DNA of 15,291 nucleotides from an uncultured Micrococcales bacterium (GTDB lineage Bacteria; Actinomycetota; Actinomycetes; Actinomycetales; Microbacteriaceae): NCBI GenBank assembly GCA_913056225.1, contig CAJXMQ010000013.1, positions 1 through 15,291 on the forward strand. The letters are read 5' to 3'. Below the pieces are notes generated by a model, which saw nothing but the letters and a program-made list of their open reading frames with translations, searched no databases and had not been told where the DNA came from. The translations under genes were made by a program, and so were the position numbers. The number at the start of each line of letters is the position of its first letter. Position 1 is the stretch's first letter. Below, piece by piece: positions 1 to 7,042 of this stretch.

Positions 1-1078
1 CATCGGCTAACTCAATCAGAAGCTCTCGTTGTGCTTGGTAGTAATACTGACGGTCATCGCTTGTCATCAAAAAAGTTGCAACCAGGCCTTTTAGAACAGC
101 GATTTCCTCGCTGACCTCGCTGGGAACAATCAGATTTTTCTTGTATCGATCTTTTTGAAGCGAAATGTTTAGGTTGGCTTCATATACTCGGGTGACGAAG
201 CTTCCAATTAGGTCGCTGGTGAGGTTTTTTAGCTGGGCAAGATTTTCACGTGATCCATCAAAGCTACTAATCCAAAATTCGTTTGAACGAATTCTTTGAA
301 TGGCTTGGTAAACATTTTCACGTTCCAATTTGGAATCAGACCAATCCAATACCCCAGTGATTAGTTGATCGATAATCGAATCACCATTGAGGATTTCAAC
401 ATCAATGAATCTCTCAACAATTGCATCCTCGAAATCATGAACGCTGTAGGCAACATCGTCACTGAAATCCATAATTTCAGCCTCAATTACCTTCTCTCCC
501 GGAGGAGCTTCCGCACGAGCCCACTGAAAGACCTCTAGATCATCCTCATAAACCCCAAACTTCACCCCGCCAGCAATGTAGTCACCAGCCTCGGAAAGCC
601 TCCACGGATACTTGCTAACCGCATCCAGACTTGCCCTGGTGAGATTCAGGCCACGAGAAACCCCGTCGACAATGACTTTTTGCTCCAACCTGGTGAGGAT
701 TCGAAAAGTTTGAGCGTTTCCCTCAAAACCACCTATGTCAGCCGCCCAAAAATTCAAAGCACTCTCCCCGTTGTGGCCAAAGGGAGGGTGACCCAAGTCA
801 TGGGACAGACAAGCCATGTCAACTAGGTCTGCATCAATACCCAGCATGATTGCTAATTCTCGGCCCACCTGAGCAACTTCGAGCGAATGGGTCAATCTGG
901 TTCTCGCGAAATCCCCACTTTCCGGGGACAGGACCTGGGTTTTGGCGCTTAGTCTTCGCAAGGCTGAACTGTGCAGCACCCTGGCTCTGTCTCTCGCAAA
1001 TTCAGATCGCTTGGACCTGGAAGAGTTTTGATTGACAAAACGCTCAGTGACAAAATCGGGGTACTGTTCCTGGTTCAA
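1..1078 (-). CDS. dgt: Deoxyguanosinetriphosphate triphosphohydrolase-like protein, HD domain (C-terminus cut by window edge)
   Basis: This is a dNTP triphosphohydrolase that cleaves dNTPs to nucleoside and triphosphate in nucleotide-pool control. I translated it directly; about 359 codons are visible and the frame stays open to base 1, so the C-terminus lies outside the window. The HD-type metal site is plain: RTRLTHSLEVAQ (His64), CLSHDLGHPPFGHNGE (His93-Asp94) and MDFSDDVAYS (around Asp207). GGFEGNAQT and GLNLTRASLDA are typical of the dGTPase family. The start is TTG at 1078, three bases after the dusB stop, because a TAG lies two codons upstream in the same frame and no ATG occurs before the conserved N-terminal block. 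A G-rich stretch (1086-1091) serves as ribosome binding site about 7 bases upstream. Family and reading frame are sure; substrate preference among dNTPs is not visible. It is probably co-transcribed with dusB. Confidence 0.93.
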   Translation of the reverse strand, partial: MNQEQYPDFVTERFVNQNSSRSKRSEFARDRARVLHSSALRRLSAKTQVLSPESGDFARTRLTHSLEVAQVGRELAIMLGIDADLVDMACLSHDLGHPPFGHNGESALNFWAADIGGFEGNAQTFRILTRLEQKVIVDGVSRGLNLTRASLDAVSKYPWRLSEAGDYIAGGVKFGVYEDDLEVFQWARAEAPPGEKVIEAEIMDFSDDVAYSVHDFEDAIVERFIDVEILNGDSIIDQLITGVLDWSDSKLERENVYQAIQRIRSNEFWISSFDGSRENLAQLKNLTSDLIGSFVTRVYEANLNISLQKDRYKKNLIVPSEVSEEIAVLKGLVATFLMTSDDRQYYYQAQRELLIELAD

Positions 1079-1081
1079 GCG

Positions 1082-2239
1082 CTATCCCCCCGAAACTGAA
1101 AGCTCCGCCTCCAGAAGTTCCTTGGAGTGTTTTTCACTAAGTTCTCTGCTGTCCAACCAGTTTTCGGGCAATACGCATTTCTTCTTAGCATTTCCCTGCC
1201 TGCCTCTTGGTCCCTCAGCTTCCTCACCCGGATAGGGCAAGTCCCTGTCCAGCTTAGATAGGATTTCGTCCATTTGCTCAATACTCTCAACACGTGCCAG
1301 TTGCGATCTCAGATCGCCACCGACTGGATAACCCTTGAAATACCAAGCGACGTGCTTACGAATGTCACGACAGGCGTGATCTTCATTTTCAAAAAATTCA
1401 ACCAATAAGCCTGCATGCTCCCGAAACGCATCAACCACCTCACCCAAATCGGGCTGCACCTTGTCAACTTTGACCGGCTTGTTTGGGTTTTCTAAATACT
1501 GGTCAATGGCTTGCTCTAGGTCTCTAAACAACCAGGGTCTGCCCAAGCAGCCCCTGCCAACAACTATGCCGTCTACGCCAGTTTGGTGCATCATCTGAAC
1601 AGCATCTGTAGCACTCCAGATATCGCCGTTGCCTAAGACTTGAACATCAGGAAGCGATTCTCTTAACTCAGCAATTGCCTGCCAGTCAGCTTTGCCGCTG
1701 TAATACTGAACCGCAGTTCTGCCGTGCAGGGCAACGGCTGCCGCCCCAGCGTCTCTCGCCGCTTTTCCTGCATCCAGAAAAGTCAAGTGCTCGTCATCGA
1801 TGCCCTTACGCATTTTCACGGTAACCGGGACGTCTCCAGCGCTCTTCACTGCCTGCTGCACGATTGCCTCAAACAAATCTTTTTTCCAAGGAAGAGCGGC
1901 ACCACCGCCTTTTCTAGTGACCTTTGGCACGGGACATCCAAAGTTCAGATCGATGTGGTCTGCTCGATCCGCCTCCAACAGCATTTCAATGGCCTGTCCG
2001 ATGGTTTTAGGTTCAACTCCGTAAAGTTGCACGGAACGGATTTTTTCGCTGCTGTGGTGGCTTGCCAGTCGCCAAGATGTTGGGTTGTGCTCAACTAGAG
2101 CCCGAGATGTAACCATCTCTGCAACATAGAGACCTCCGCCATAGTTTTGACAAAGTCTTCTAAAAGCTGTGTTGGTGATTCCCGCCATAGGTGCCAACAC
2201 CACCGGCGTTTTTATCTTGTGCTGACCGTAGGTAAGCAA
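1082..2239 (-). CDS. dusB: tRNA-dihydrouridine synthase (DusB type)
   Basis: This FMN-dependent enzyme reduces uridine to 5,6-dihydrouridine in tRNA. The 385-residue product has the Dus TIM barrel: TPVVLAPMAGITN (11-23), the signature HIDLNFGCPVPKV with catalytic Cys102, LHGRT (171-175), and the FMN phosphate-binding part NGDI...VVGRGCLGRPW (204-236). The tail after about residue 335 (GEEAEGPRGRQG...) is the low-complexity extension usual in actinobacterial members. The start is TTG at 2239, directly after the glyS TAA. That TAA is in the dusB frame, so translation cannot begin further upstream, and the next possible starts fall inside the conserved barrel. A GGCGGAG motif lies about 12 bases upstream within glyS. 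The gene ends 3 bases before the dgt start. DusB is the best subgroup guess; exact tRNA positions modified are not readable from sequence. Confidence 0.95.
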   Translation of the reverse strand: MLTYGQHKIKTPVVLAPMAGITNTAFRRLCQNYGGGLYVAEMVTSRALVEHNPTSWRLASHHSSEKIRSVQLYGVEPKTIGQAIEMLLEADRADHIDLNFGCPVPKVTRKGGGAALPWKKDLFEAIVQQAVKSAGDVPVTVKMRKGIDDEHLTFLDAGKAARDAGAAAVALHGRTAVQYYSGKADWQAIAELRESLPDVQVLGNGDIWSATDAVQMMHQTGVDGIVVGRGCLGRPWLFRDLEQAIDQYLENPNKPVKVDKVQPDLGEVVDAFREHAGLLVEFFENEDHACRDIRKHVAWYFKGYPVGGDLRSQLARVESIEQMDEILSKLDRDLPYPGEEAEGPRGRQGNAKKKCVLPENWLDSRELSEKHSKELLEAELSVSGG

Positions 2240-3616
2240 TTAGACCAAGTTCTCCGCCAAGAAGTTCACAACCTGATCAAGCGCAACACGCTCCTGTTTC
2301 ATGCTGTCACGCTCACGAATTGTCACAGCCTGGTCCTGCTCTGTTTCAAAATCAACAGTGATGCAAAAAGGTGTTCCAATTTCATCTTGACGACGATATC
2401 TACGCCCAATAGCAGCGCTCTCGTCGTAGTCGATGTTCCAGATTTGCCTTAGCTTCTCAGCCAAATCTTTGGCAATTGGTGTCAGCTGCTCGTTTTTGCT
2501 CAGAGGCAACACTGCAGCCTTTACGGGCGCAAGCTTTGGGTGAAGTCTCAAAACAGTTCTGGTGTCGGTTCCACCCTTGGCATTTGGAACTTCCTCTTCA
2601 CTGTAGGCATCAACCAGAAACGCCATCAAAGAACGAGTAAGTCCAGCAGCAGGCTCAATTACGAAGGGAGTCCAGCGCTCACCCTCGGCCTGATCGAAAT
2701 AACTCAGGTCGACACCGGAGTGTTTACTGTGAGTGCCTAAATCGAAATCAGTTCTGTTTGCGACACCTTCCAATTCACCAAATTCTCCACCGGCAAATCC
2801 GAAGCGGTACTCAATATCAACGGTTCTCTTTGAGTAGTGGGAGAGTTTGTCCTTGGGGTGTTCAAACAGTCTTAGGTTTTCAGGGTCAATTCCTAGATTC
2901 ACATACCACTGATAGCGCTGCTGAATCCAATACTCGTGCCATTCTTCGTCAGTTCCAGGCTTGACGAAAAACTCCATCTCCATTTGCTCAAACTCGCGAG
3001 TTCGGAAAATGAAGTTTCCAGGCGTGATTTCATTTCTAAAACTCTTTCCCATCTGGCCAATACCGAATGGTGGTTTCATTCTTGCGGTGTTCAAAACATT
3101 ATTGAAATTCACAAAAATACCCTGAGCGGTCTCGGGTCTCAGATAATGCAATCCAGACTCATCTTCAACTGGGCCCAGGCTTGTCTTCAGCAGTCCATTG
3201 AACATCTTCGGCTCTGTCCATGCCTCTTTTGTGCCGCAGTTTGGGCAGGCAATTTCGTCAATGGATTTTGGCTCTCGTCCCTTTTTCTCCTGAAAAGCTT
3301 CCTCCAGGTGATCAGCACGGTAGCGTCTGTGACAACTGGTGCACTCAATCAAAGGGTCGGTGAATTCAGAAACGTGACCGCTGGCCTCCCAGACTGCTTT
3401 TGGCAAAATAATCGAGCTGTCCAGGCCAACCACATCTTCTCTGGAGCTAACCACAGAGCGCCACCACTCTCGCTTGATGGCCTCTTTCAGCTCAACACCT
3501 AGTGGTCCGTAATCCCATGCTGATCTTGAGCCCCCGTAAATCTCACCAGCCTGAAAAACAAAACCCCTGCGTTTTGCGAGGGAAATCACCTGGTCGAGTT
3601 TGGATTGCGGTGCCAT
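2240..3616 (-). CDS. glyS: Glycyl-tRNA synthetase, homodimeric class II type
   Basis: The enzyme charges tRNA-Gly with glycine. At 458 residues it is the single-chain homodimeric form, not the two-subunit alpha/beta form. Visible class II features are the N-terminal GFVFQAGEIYGG (18-29), RPETAQGIF (160-168), motif 2 FRNEITPG with FRTREFEQMEMEFF (193-217), and motif 3 GLTRSLMAFL (325-334). Four cysteines, C92-x2-C95 and C124-x2-C127, form a probable zinc knuckle in the insertion. The anticodon-binding domain runs from about 355 to the end. The ATG at 3616 has an AAAGG-like ribosome binding site. The gene follows uppS after 29 bases. Its TAA stop is immediately followed, in the same frame, by the TTG start of dusB. 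The symbol glyS is used here in the sense of the one-chain enzyme (also called glyQS). Confidence 0.98.
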   Translation of the reverse strand: MAPQSKLDQVISLAKRRGFVFQAGEIYGGSRSAWDYGPLGVELKEAIKREWWRSVVSSREDVVGLDSSIILPKAVWEASGHVSEFTDPLIECTSCHRRYRADHLEEAFQEKKGREPKSIDEIACPNCGTKEAWTEPKMFNGLLKTSLGPVEDESGLHYLRPETAQGIFVNFNNVLNTARMKPPFGIGQMGKSFRNEITPGNFIFRTREFEQMEMEFFVKPGTDEEWHEYWIQQRYQWYVNLGIDPENLRLFEHPKDKLSHYSKRTVDIEYRFGFAGGEFGELEGVANRTDFDLGTHSKHSGVDLSYFDQAEGERWTPFVIEPAAGLTRSLMAFLVDAYSEEEVPNAKGGTDTRTVLRLHPKLAPVKAAVLPLSKNEQLTPIAKDLAEKLRQIWNIDYDESAAIGRRYRRQDEIGTPFCITVDFETEQDQAVTIRERDSMKQERVALDQVVNFLAENLV

Positions 3617-3645
3617 TGGAGCCTTTCTTGCGATGAAGTTCTAGT

Positions 3646-4404
3646 TTAGCCTTGGGCTGGGCTATCTTTGGCAGACCCAAACCGCCTGTCCCGAGACTGA
3701 AACTCAGCTACTGTCTGCCAAAGTGTCTCTCTTGTGAAATCTGGCCAGAGTGTTGGACTAAACACCATCTCGGCATAACTTGATTGCCAAGGCAGAAAAT
3801 TACTGATCCTCTGTTCGCCACTTGAGCGGATAAACAAATCAACATCAGGTAGTGAGGGTTGATACATCTCCGCCTGAAGAGTTCTTTCGGTGATTTTTTC
3901 TGGATTCAGCTCTCCCGCCATCACTCTCTGGGCGATGGCTTTGCTCGCTTGCACTAGCTCCCCACGACCTCCGTAATTCACACACATGTTCAAAGTCATT
4001 GCATCAAGCTTTGCAGTCATTTGCTCAGATAGCTTCAATTCGTTTATGACACTTTTCCAAAGTTTCTTCTCCGAGCCTGACCAAACCACTTTGACATTCC
4101 AGTCGATGAGCTGTTCTCGCCTTCTTCGGAGTACGTCACGGTTGAACCCCATGAGGAACTTAACCTCTTCGGGGTCTCGTTTCCAGTTCTCGGTGGAAAA
4201 CGCAAAGGCGCTAACAGCCTTAACTCCAATTTCCAAAGCCCCACTTACAACCTCTAAGAGTGCCTGCTCCCCTGCTTTATGGCCTTCAATCCGAGATAGC
4301 CCTCGCTGATTAGCCCAACGTCCATTGCCGTCCATGACAATCGCGATGTGTTCTGGAACCTTCTTGAACTCTGGTGCCGGCCTAGCTGGGTCTCTAAAAC
4401 TCAT
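3646..4404 (-). CDS. uppS: Isoprenyl transferase (undecaprenyl/decaprenyl diphosphate synthase, cis type)
   Basis: The enzyme condenses isopentenyl diphosphate units in cis to make the polyprenyl diphosphate that carries cell-wall precursors across the membrane. Conserved blocks are HIAIVMDGNGRW with catalytic Asp25, GHKAG (41-45), FAFSTENW (67-74), CVNYGGRGEL (141-150) and DLFIRSSGEQRISNFLPWQ (189-207). I place the start at the ATG at 4404, giving 252 residues. This ATG overlaps the recO stop as ATGA and has GGAGAG at good spacing. A longer frame opens at 4452 but would add 16 unconserved residues lying within recO. Coupling with recO by the 4-base overlap is likely. Chain length of the product (C50 or C55) cannot be told from sequence. 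Confidence 0.95.
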   Translation of the reverse strand: MSFRDPARPAPEFKKVPEHIAIVMDGNGRWANQRGLSRIEGHKAGEQALLEVVSGALEIGVKAVSAFAFSTENWKRDPEEVKFLMGFNRDVLRRRREQLIDWNVKVVWSGSEKKLWKSVINELKLSEQMTAKLDAMTLNMCVNYGGRGELVQASKAIAQRVMAGELNPEKITERTLQAEMYQPSLPDVDLFIRSSGEQRISNFLPWQSSYAEMVFSPTLWPDFTRETLWQTVAEFQSRDRRFGSAKDSPAQG

Positions 4405-5144
4405 CGACTCTCCGTGATGTTCATAGATTTCAAGCCCCGCTCCAAGTGCCACTGCATAAACGCTCTGGTAATTCCCTGAGCTTGCTCGGCTGAAAAACTA
4501 TCAGCTTGCTCAACCTGAGCCCAATCGCCCGAAATTAGTGCCGAAAGTAAAATCATTGTTGCCGGGTTCAACCTAGTTGCCTCCGGAGGTGCACAGTTTT
4601 CACAAACAGCTCCGCCCACCTGAACCAAAAACCTCTCGTGCGGACCCTCGACCTGGCATCCCGAACACTGGTCAAAACTCGGTGTCCAACCAGAAATGGC
4701 CAAAGCTCTTAGTTGATAGGAAACAGCGATTAGTTCTGGTTGATGCTCCATTCTGGAAAGAGAGCGAAGAGCGCCGGTAAGCAATTGATAGTGCTGGGTG
4801 GTGGATGTCTCCCTTGTGAGTCTTTCGGCTGTTTCCAAAATCCGACTACCCGCAAGATAGCTGTCATAGTCTGCAACAATTTGCTTGCCATAGCTGGCAA
4901 TGGATTCAACCTGACTGACCACATCCAAGGTTTTGCCTTTATAAAACTGTGCTTCCACAGCCATAAACGGTTCAAGTCGAGCACCAATTTTCGAGCTAGT
5001 TTTCCTGACACCTTTGGCTACAGCCCTGATTTGCCCGGAGTTTTTAGACAGCAGAGTAATGATTCGATCGGTCTCCCCGAGCTTATGGGTTCGTAAAACG
5101 ATTCCCTCTTCTTTGAACTGTGGCACTCCAAAAGTATCCACCAT
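4401..5144 (-). CDS. recO: DNA repair protein RecO
   Basis: RecO acts with RecR and RecF in loading RecA on single-stranded DNA. The 247-residue product begins with the family N-terminus, an OB-fold containing EGIVLRTHKLGETDRIITLL (13-32). It has the conserved KGVRKTSSKIGARLEPF segment (44-60), a helical middle, and a zinc site C160-x2-C163 ... C181-x2-C184. The ATG at 5144 is 21 bases after the leuA stop. It has no good Shine-Dalgarno sequence, and the codon lies in the loop of a short perfect inverted repeat (5135-5153). The end overlaps uppS by 4 bases. Length and motifs are normal for actinobacterial RecO. Confidence 0.95.
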   Translation of the reverse strand: MVDTFGVPQFKEEGIVLRTHKLGETDRIITLLSKNSGQIRAVAKGVRKTSSKIGARLEPFMAVEAQFYKGKTLDVVSQVESIASYGKQIVADYDSYLAGSRILETAERLTRETSTTQHYQLLTGALRSLSRMEHQPELIAVSYQLRALAISGWTPSFDQCSGCQVEGPHERFLVQVGGAVCENCAPPEATRLNPATMILLSALISGDWAQVEQADSFSAEQAQGITRAFMQWHLERGLKSMNITESR

Positions 5145-5153
5145 TTGTGGATA
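5135..5153 (-). repeat. 7-bp inverted repeat enclosing the recO start codon
   Basis: On the coding strand TATCCAC and GTGGATA flank a five-base loop AAATG that contains the recO ATG. The arms match perfectly. A small hairpin here would hold the start codon in its loop. Whether it forms or matters is unknown; a 7-base repeat may be chance. Confidence 0.35.
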
Positions 5154-5165
5154 TTTTCGCTGAAG

Positions 5166-6899
5166 CTATACCCGCAGGGCTCTATTCACTCCCGAGATCA
5201 GTGCCTTAAGGCTCGCTGTTGCAATGTCTCCATCAATACCTACTCCCCAAAGTGGAGTGCCATTGTCAACGCGAAGCTCAATATAGGCAGCTGCTTGGGC
5301 GTCACCGGAGGCACTGAGGGTGTGCTCAACGTAATCAAGCAGGTCGATCTCTAACCCCTTCGAGTTCAGTATTTGAATAAACGCAGAAATTGGACCATTG
5401 CCGCTGCCCGATTCACTGCTGACCGAATCTGTATCTCTAAGTTCGACTTTAAGATTGACTTCTCCGCTCATGTCACTTTCAGAAGCAGTTCTCATCAATT
5501 CATACTTACCCCAGCGACTGTTAGGGTCCTCGCTTGGCAAGTACTCATCTGTGAATGCGCTCCAAAGTTGCTTACTGGTGATTTCTCCACCATTTGCATC
5601 AGCAAGCTTTTGTATGGCTTGCGAAAACTCAATCTGCAATTTCCTTGGCAGGTCAAGGTGGTAGTCACTTTTCAGCAGGTAGGCCACTCCGCCTTTACCA
5701 CTTTGAGAGTTCACGCGAATAATCGCCTCGTAACTTCTCTTTAGGTCATGTGGGTCAATTGGAAGGTATGGCACTTCCCAGTTAACGGTGTGCCTTGTGC
5801 CACCTTCGATTTCTGCGATTCTGTCCAGATCCTCCAGGCCTTTTTTGATCGCATCCTGGTGCGATCCACTGAAGGCTGTGAACACCAAATCGCCGCCATA
5901 GGGACTTCTTTCAGGAACTGGCATTTGATTGCAGTACTCAACTGTTCTGCGAATTGCATCGATGTCGCCAAAGTTGATCATTGGATCAATTCCCTGGCTG
6001 AAAAGATTCAAGCCAAGTGTCACCAGATCGACATTTCCAGTTCGCTCACCATTTCCAAACAAGCATCCTTCGATCCTGTCCGCACCAGCCTGATATCCAA
6101 GCTCGGCTGCGGCAACAGCGGTACCACGATCATTGTGTGGGTGAAGTGACAAAATGATGGCCTCGCGCGGCTCAAGCTTTGAACTCATCCACTCGATACT
6201 GTCTGCATAAACGTTTGGTGTCGTCATCTCAACTGTTGCCGGCAAATTGATGATCAGTTTTTTGTCTTTTGTGGGCTTGATGACCTCAGCAACCGCATTG
6301 CAAACCTCGACTGCATACTCAAGCTCAGTTCCGGTGTAGCTTTCTGGGCTGTATTCATAGAAAACTTCAGTTTCTGGAATGGTCTTCTCTAATTCCAAGC
6401 AATCTTTGGCAGCATCTGTTGCGATTTTCTTAATCTCGGCCTCGTCAGCCCTGAACACGACTCTGCGCTGCAACACAGAGGTTGAATTATAAAAGTGAAC
6501 GATAGCTTTTCTGGCACCTTTAATTGACTCAAAGGTTCGCTCGATTAGCGGCCTTCTTGACTGAGTCAAAACCTGAATTGTGACATCCTCCGGGATGAGA
6601 TTTTGTTCAATTAGTTGTCGCACAAAATCAAAATCTGTTTGTGAAGCTGATGGGAAGCCAACTTCGATTTCCTTGTATCCCATGTCAACCAAAAGCTGAA
6701 ACATCTTTAGCTTTCGCTCGGGGCTCATCGGGTCGATCAGCGCTTGGTTTCCATCTCTAAGGTCAACTGCGCACCACCTGGGTGCCTTGTCAATGATCTT
6801 GTCTGGCCAGCTGCGGCTTTGGACGTTTACTTTGATTTGCTCATGGAAAGGCTTATACCTATGAAAAGGCATGCCTGAAGGCTTTTGATTATTTTCCAA
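5166..6899 (-). CDS. leuA: 2-isopropylmalate synthase
   Basis: LeuA condenses acetyl-CoA with 2-oxoisovalerate in the first committed step of leucine synthesis. The 577-residue length and opening (MENNQKPSGMPFHRY) are those of the long actinobacterial form. The catalytic TIM barrel shows DLRDGNQALIDPM (Arg48, Asp49), EIEVGFPSASQTD (78-89), metal-binding SLHPHNDRGTA (His253, His255) and GNGERTGNVD (282-291). The C-terminal LeuA dimer domain, about 475-575, includes GNGPISAF (501-508) and normally binds leucine for feedback inhibition. The start is TTG at 6899 with GGAG at 6907-6910, a good spacing; the ATG at codon 10 is too late because the segment before it matches the family. The 123-base upstream region carries a leucine-rich leader ORF and a large inverted repeat, so expression is probably leucine-controlled. 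recO follows after 21 bases. Confidence 0.98.
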   Translation of the reverse strand: MENNQKPSGMPFHRYKPFHEQIKVNVQSRSWPDKIIDKAPRWCAVDLRDGNQALIDPMSPERKLKMFQLLVDMGYKEIEVGFPSASQTDFDFVRQLIEQNLIPEDVTIQVLTQSRRPLIERTFESIKGARKAIVHFYNSTSVLQRRVVFRADEAEIKKIATDAAKDCLELEKTIPETEVFYEYSPESYTGTELEYAVEVCNAVAEVIKPTKDKKLIINLPATVEMTTPNVYADSIEWMSSKLEPREAIILSLHPHNDRGTAVAAAELGYQAGADRIEGCLFGNGERTGNVDLVTLGLNLFSQGIDPMINFGDIDAIRRTVEYCNQMPVPERSPYGGDLVFTAFSGSHQDAIKKGLEDLDRIAEIEGGTRHTVNWEVPYLPIDPHDLKRSYEAIIRVNSQSGKGGVAYLLKSDYHLDLPRKLQIEFSQAIQKLADANGGEITSKQLWSAFTDEYLPSEDPNSRWGKYELMRTASESDMSGEVNLKVELRDTDSVSSESGSGNGPISAFIQILNSKGLEIDLLDYVEHTLSASGDAQAAAYIELRVDNGTPLWGVGIDGDIATASLKALISGVNRALRV

Positions 6900-6925
6900 T
6901 TTGATTCTCCGTGCTTTAGATTTTT

Positions 6926-6988
6926 TTAGCGGCCGAAAGCCTCCGCGACGAGATGGGCCAGAGGATTAGGCCTCGTCGCGGCCGCTAA
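6926..6988 (-). promoter_or_regulatory. leuA leader RNA structure, LEU-element-like inverted repeat and possible pseudoknot
   Basis: On the transcribed strand, TTAGCGGCCGCGACGAG (6988-6972) is matched by a perfect complement at 6952-6926 that is interrupted by ten extra bases. It can be drawn as a 7-bp outer stem (6988-6982 with 6932-6926) and a 10-bp inner stem (6981-6972 with 6952-6943), with a 10-base bulge (6942-6933) on the 3' side and a 19-base loop. Loop bases GCCT (6971-6968) complement bulge bases AGGC (6942-6939) in crossing order, as in an H-type pseudoknot. A seven-A tract (6927-6921) follows, so it is not a simple intrinsic terminator. A conserved pseudoknot called the LEU element is known upstream of leuA in most actinobacteria. 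The match in position and form is good; equivalence is inferred. Confidence 0.75.
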
Positions 6989-7007
6989 GTAGAAGCTGGA
7001 AAAGCAT
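6966..7007 (-). CDS. Leucine-rich leader peptide of leuA (13 codons)
   Basis: This small ORF lies between era and leuA and reads MLFQLLLSGRDEA followed by TAA. Leucine is at codons 2, 5, 6 and 7, four of thirteen, with three in a row (CTT CTA CTT). The three leucine codons end where the 5' arm of the inverted repeat begins, and codons 7-12 are encoded by that arm; the stop codon lies in the loop. This is the layout expected of a leader peptide whose translation senses leucyl-tRNA and shifts the RNA fold in front of leuA. Only a run of G lies just before the ATG, too close for a normal ribosome binding site, so a leaderless start is possible. That it is translated is inferred from arrangement and composition. 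Confidence 0.72.
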   Translation of the reverse strand: MLFQLLLSGRDEA

Positions 7008-7013
7008 TCCCCA

Positions 7014-7042
7014 ACGGTATCACTAAAACCCCAAGCGACCAA
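7014..7042 (-). promoter_or_regulatory. Candidate leuA promoter inside the end of era
   Basis: TTGGTC (7042-7037) and TACCGT (7019-7014) are separated by 17 bases and fit a weak sigma-70 type -35/-10 pair. Initiation about seven bases after the -10 would fall at or next to the ATG of the leader ORF (7007), making a leaderless mRNA, which is common in actinobacteria. Both hexamers are poor matches, so this is a suggestion only. Confidence 0.35.

Noticed and set aside
1724..2098. Plus-strand open frame of 124 codons opposite dusB
   Set aside because: Antisense shadow of the Dus barrel, with no domain, no ribosome binding site and no conserved features.
2936..3502. Plus-strand open frame of 188 codons opposite glyS
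   Set aside because: It lies entirely antisense to a certain glyS, its product has no recognisable motif, and similar shadow frames occur opposite most genes here.
4405..4452. Longer uppS start at 4452
   Set aside because: It would add 16 unconserved residues inside recO, while the ATG at 4404 forms an ATGA overlap with a good GGAGAG.
5145..5153. DnaA-box-like sequence ATATCCACA before recO
   Set aside because: One mismatch to TTATCCACA, a single copy, in a repair-gene junction far from any replication-origin genes; explained by chance or by the small hairpin.
6921..6988. Inverted repeat as a rho-independent terminator of era
   Set aside because: On the transcribed strand the stem is followed by seven A, not U. 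The T run is on the wrong side, and there is no plus-strand gene for it to serve.
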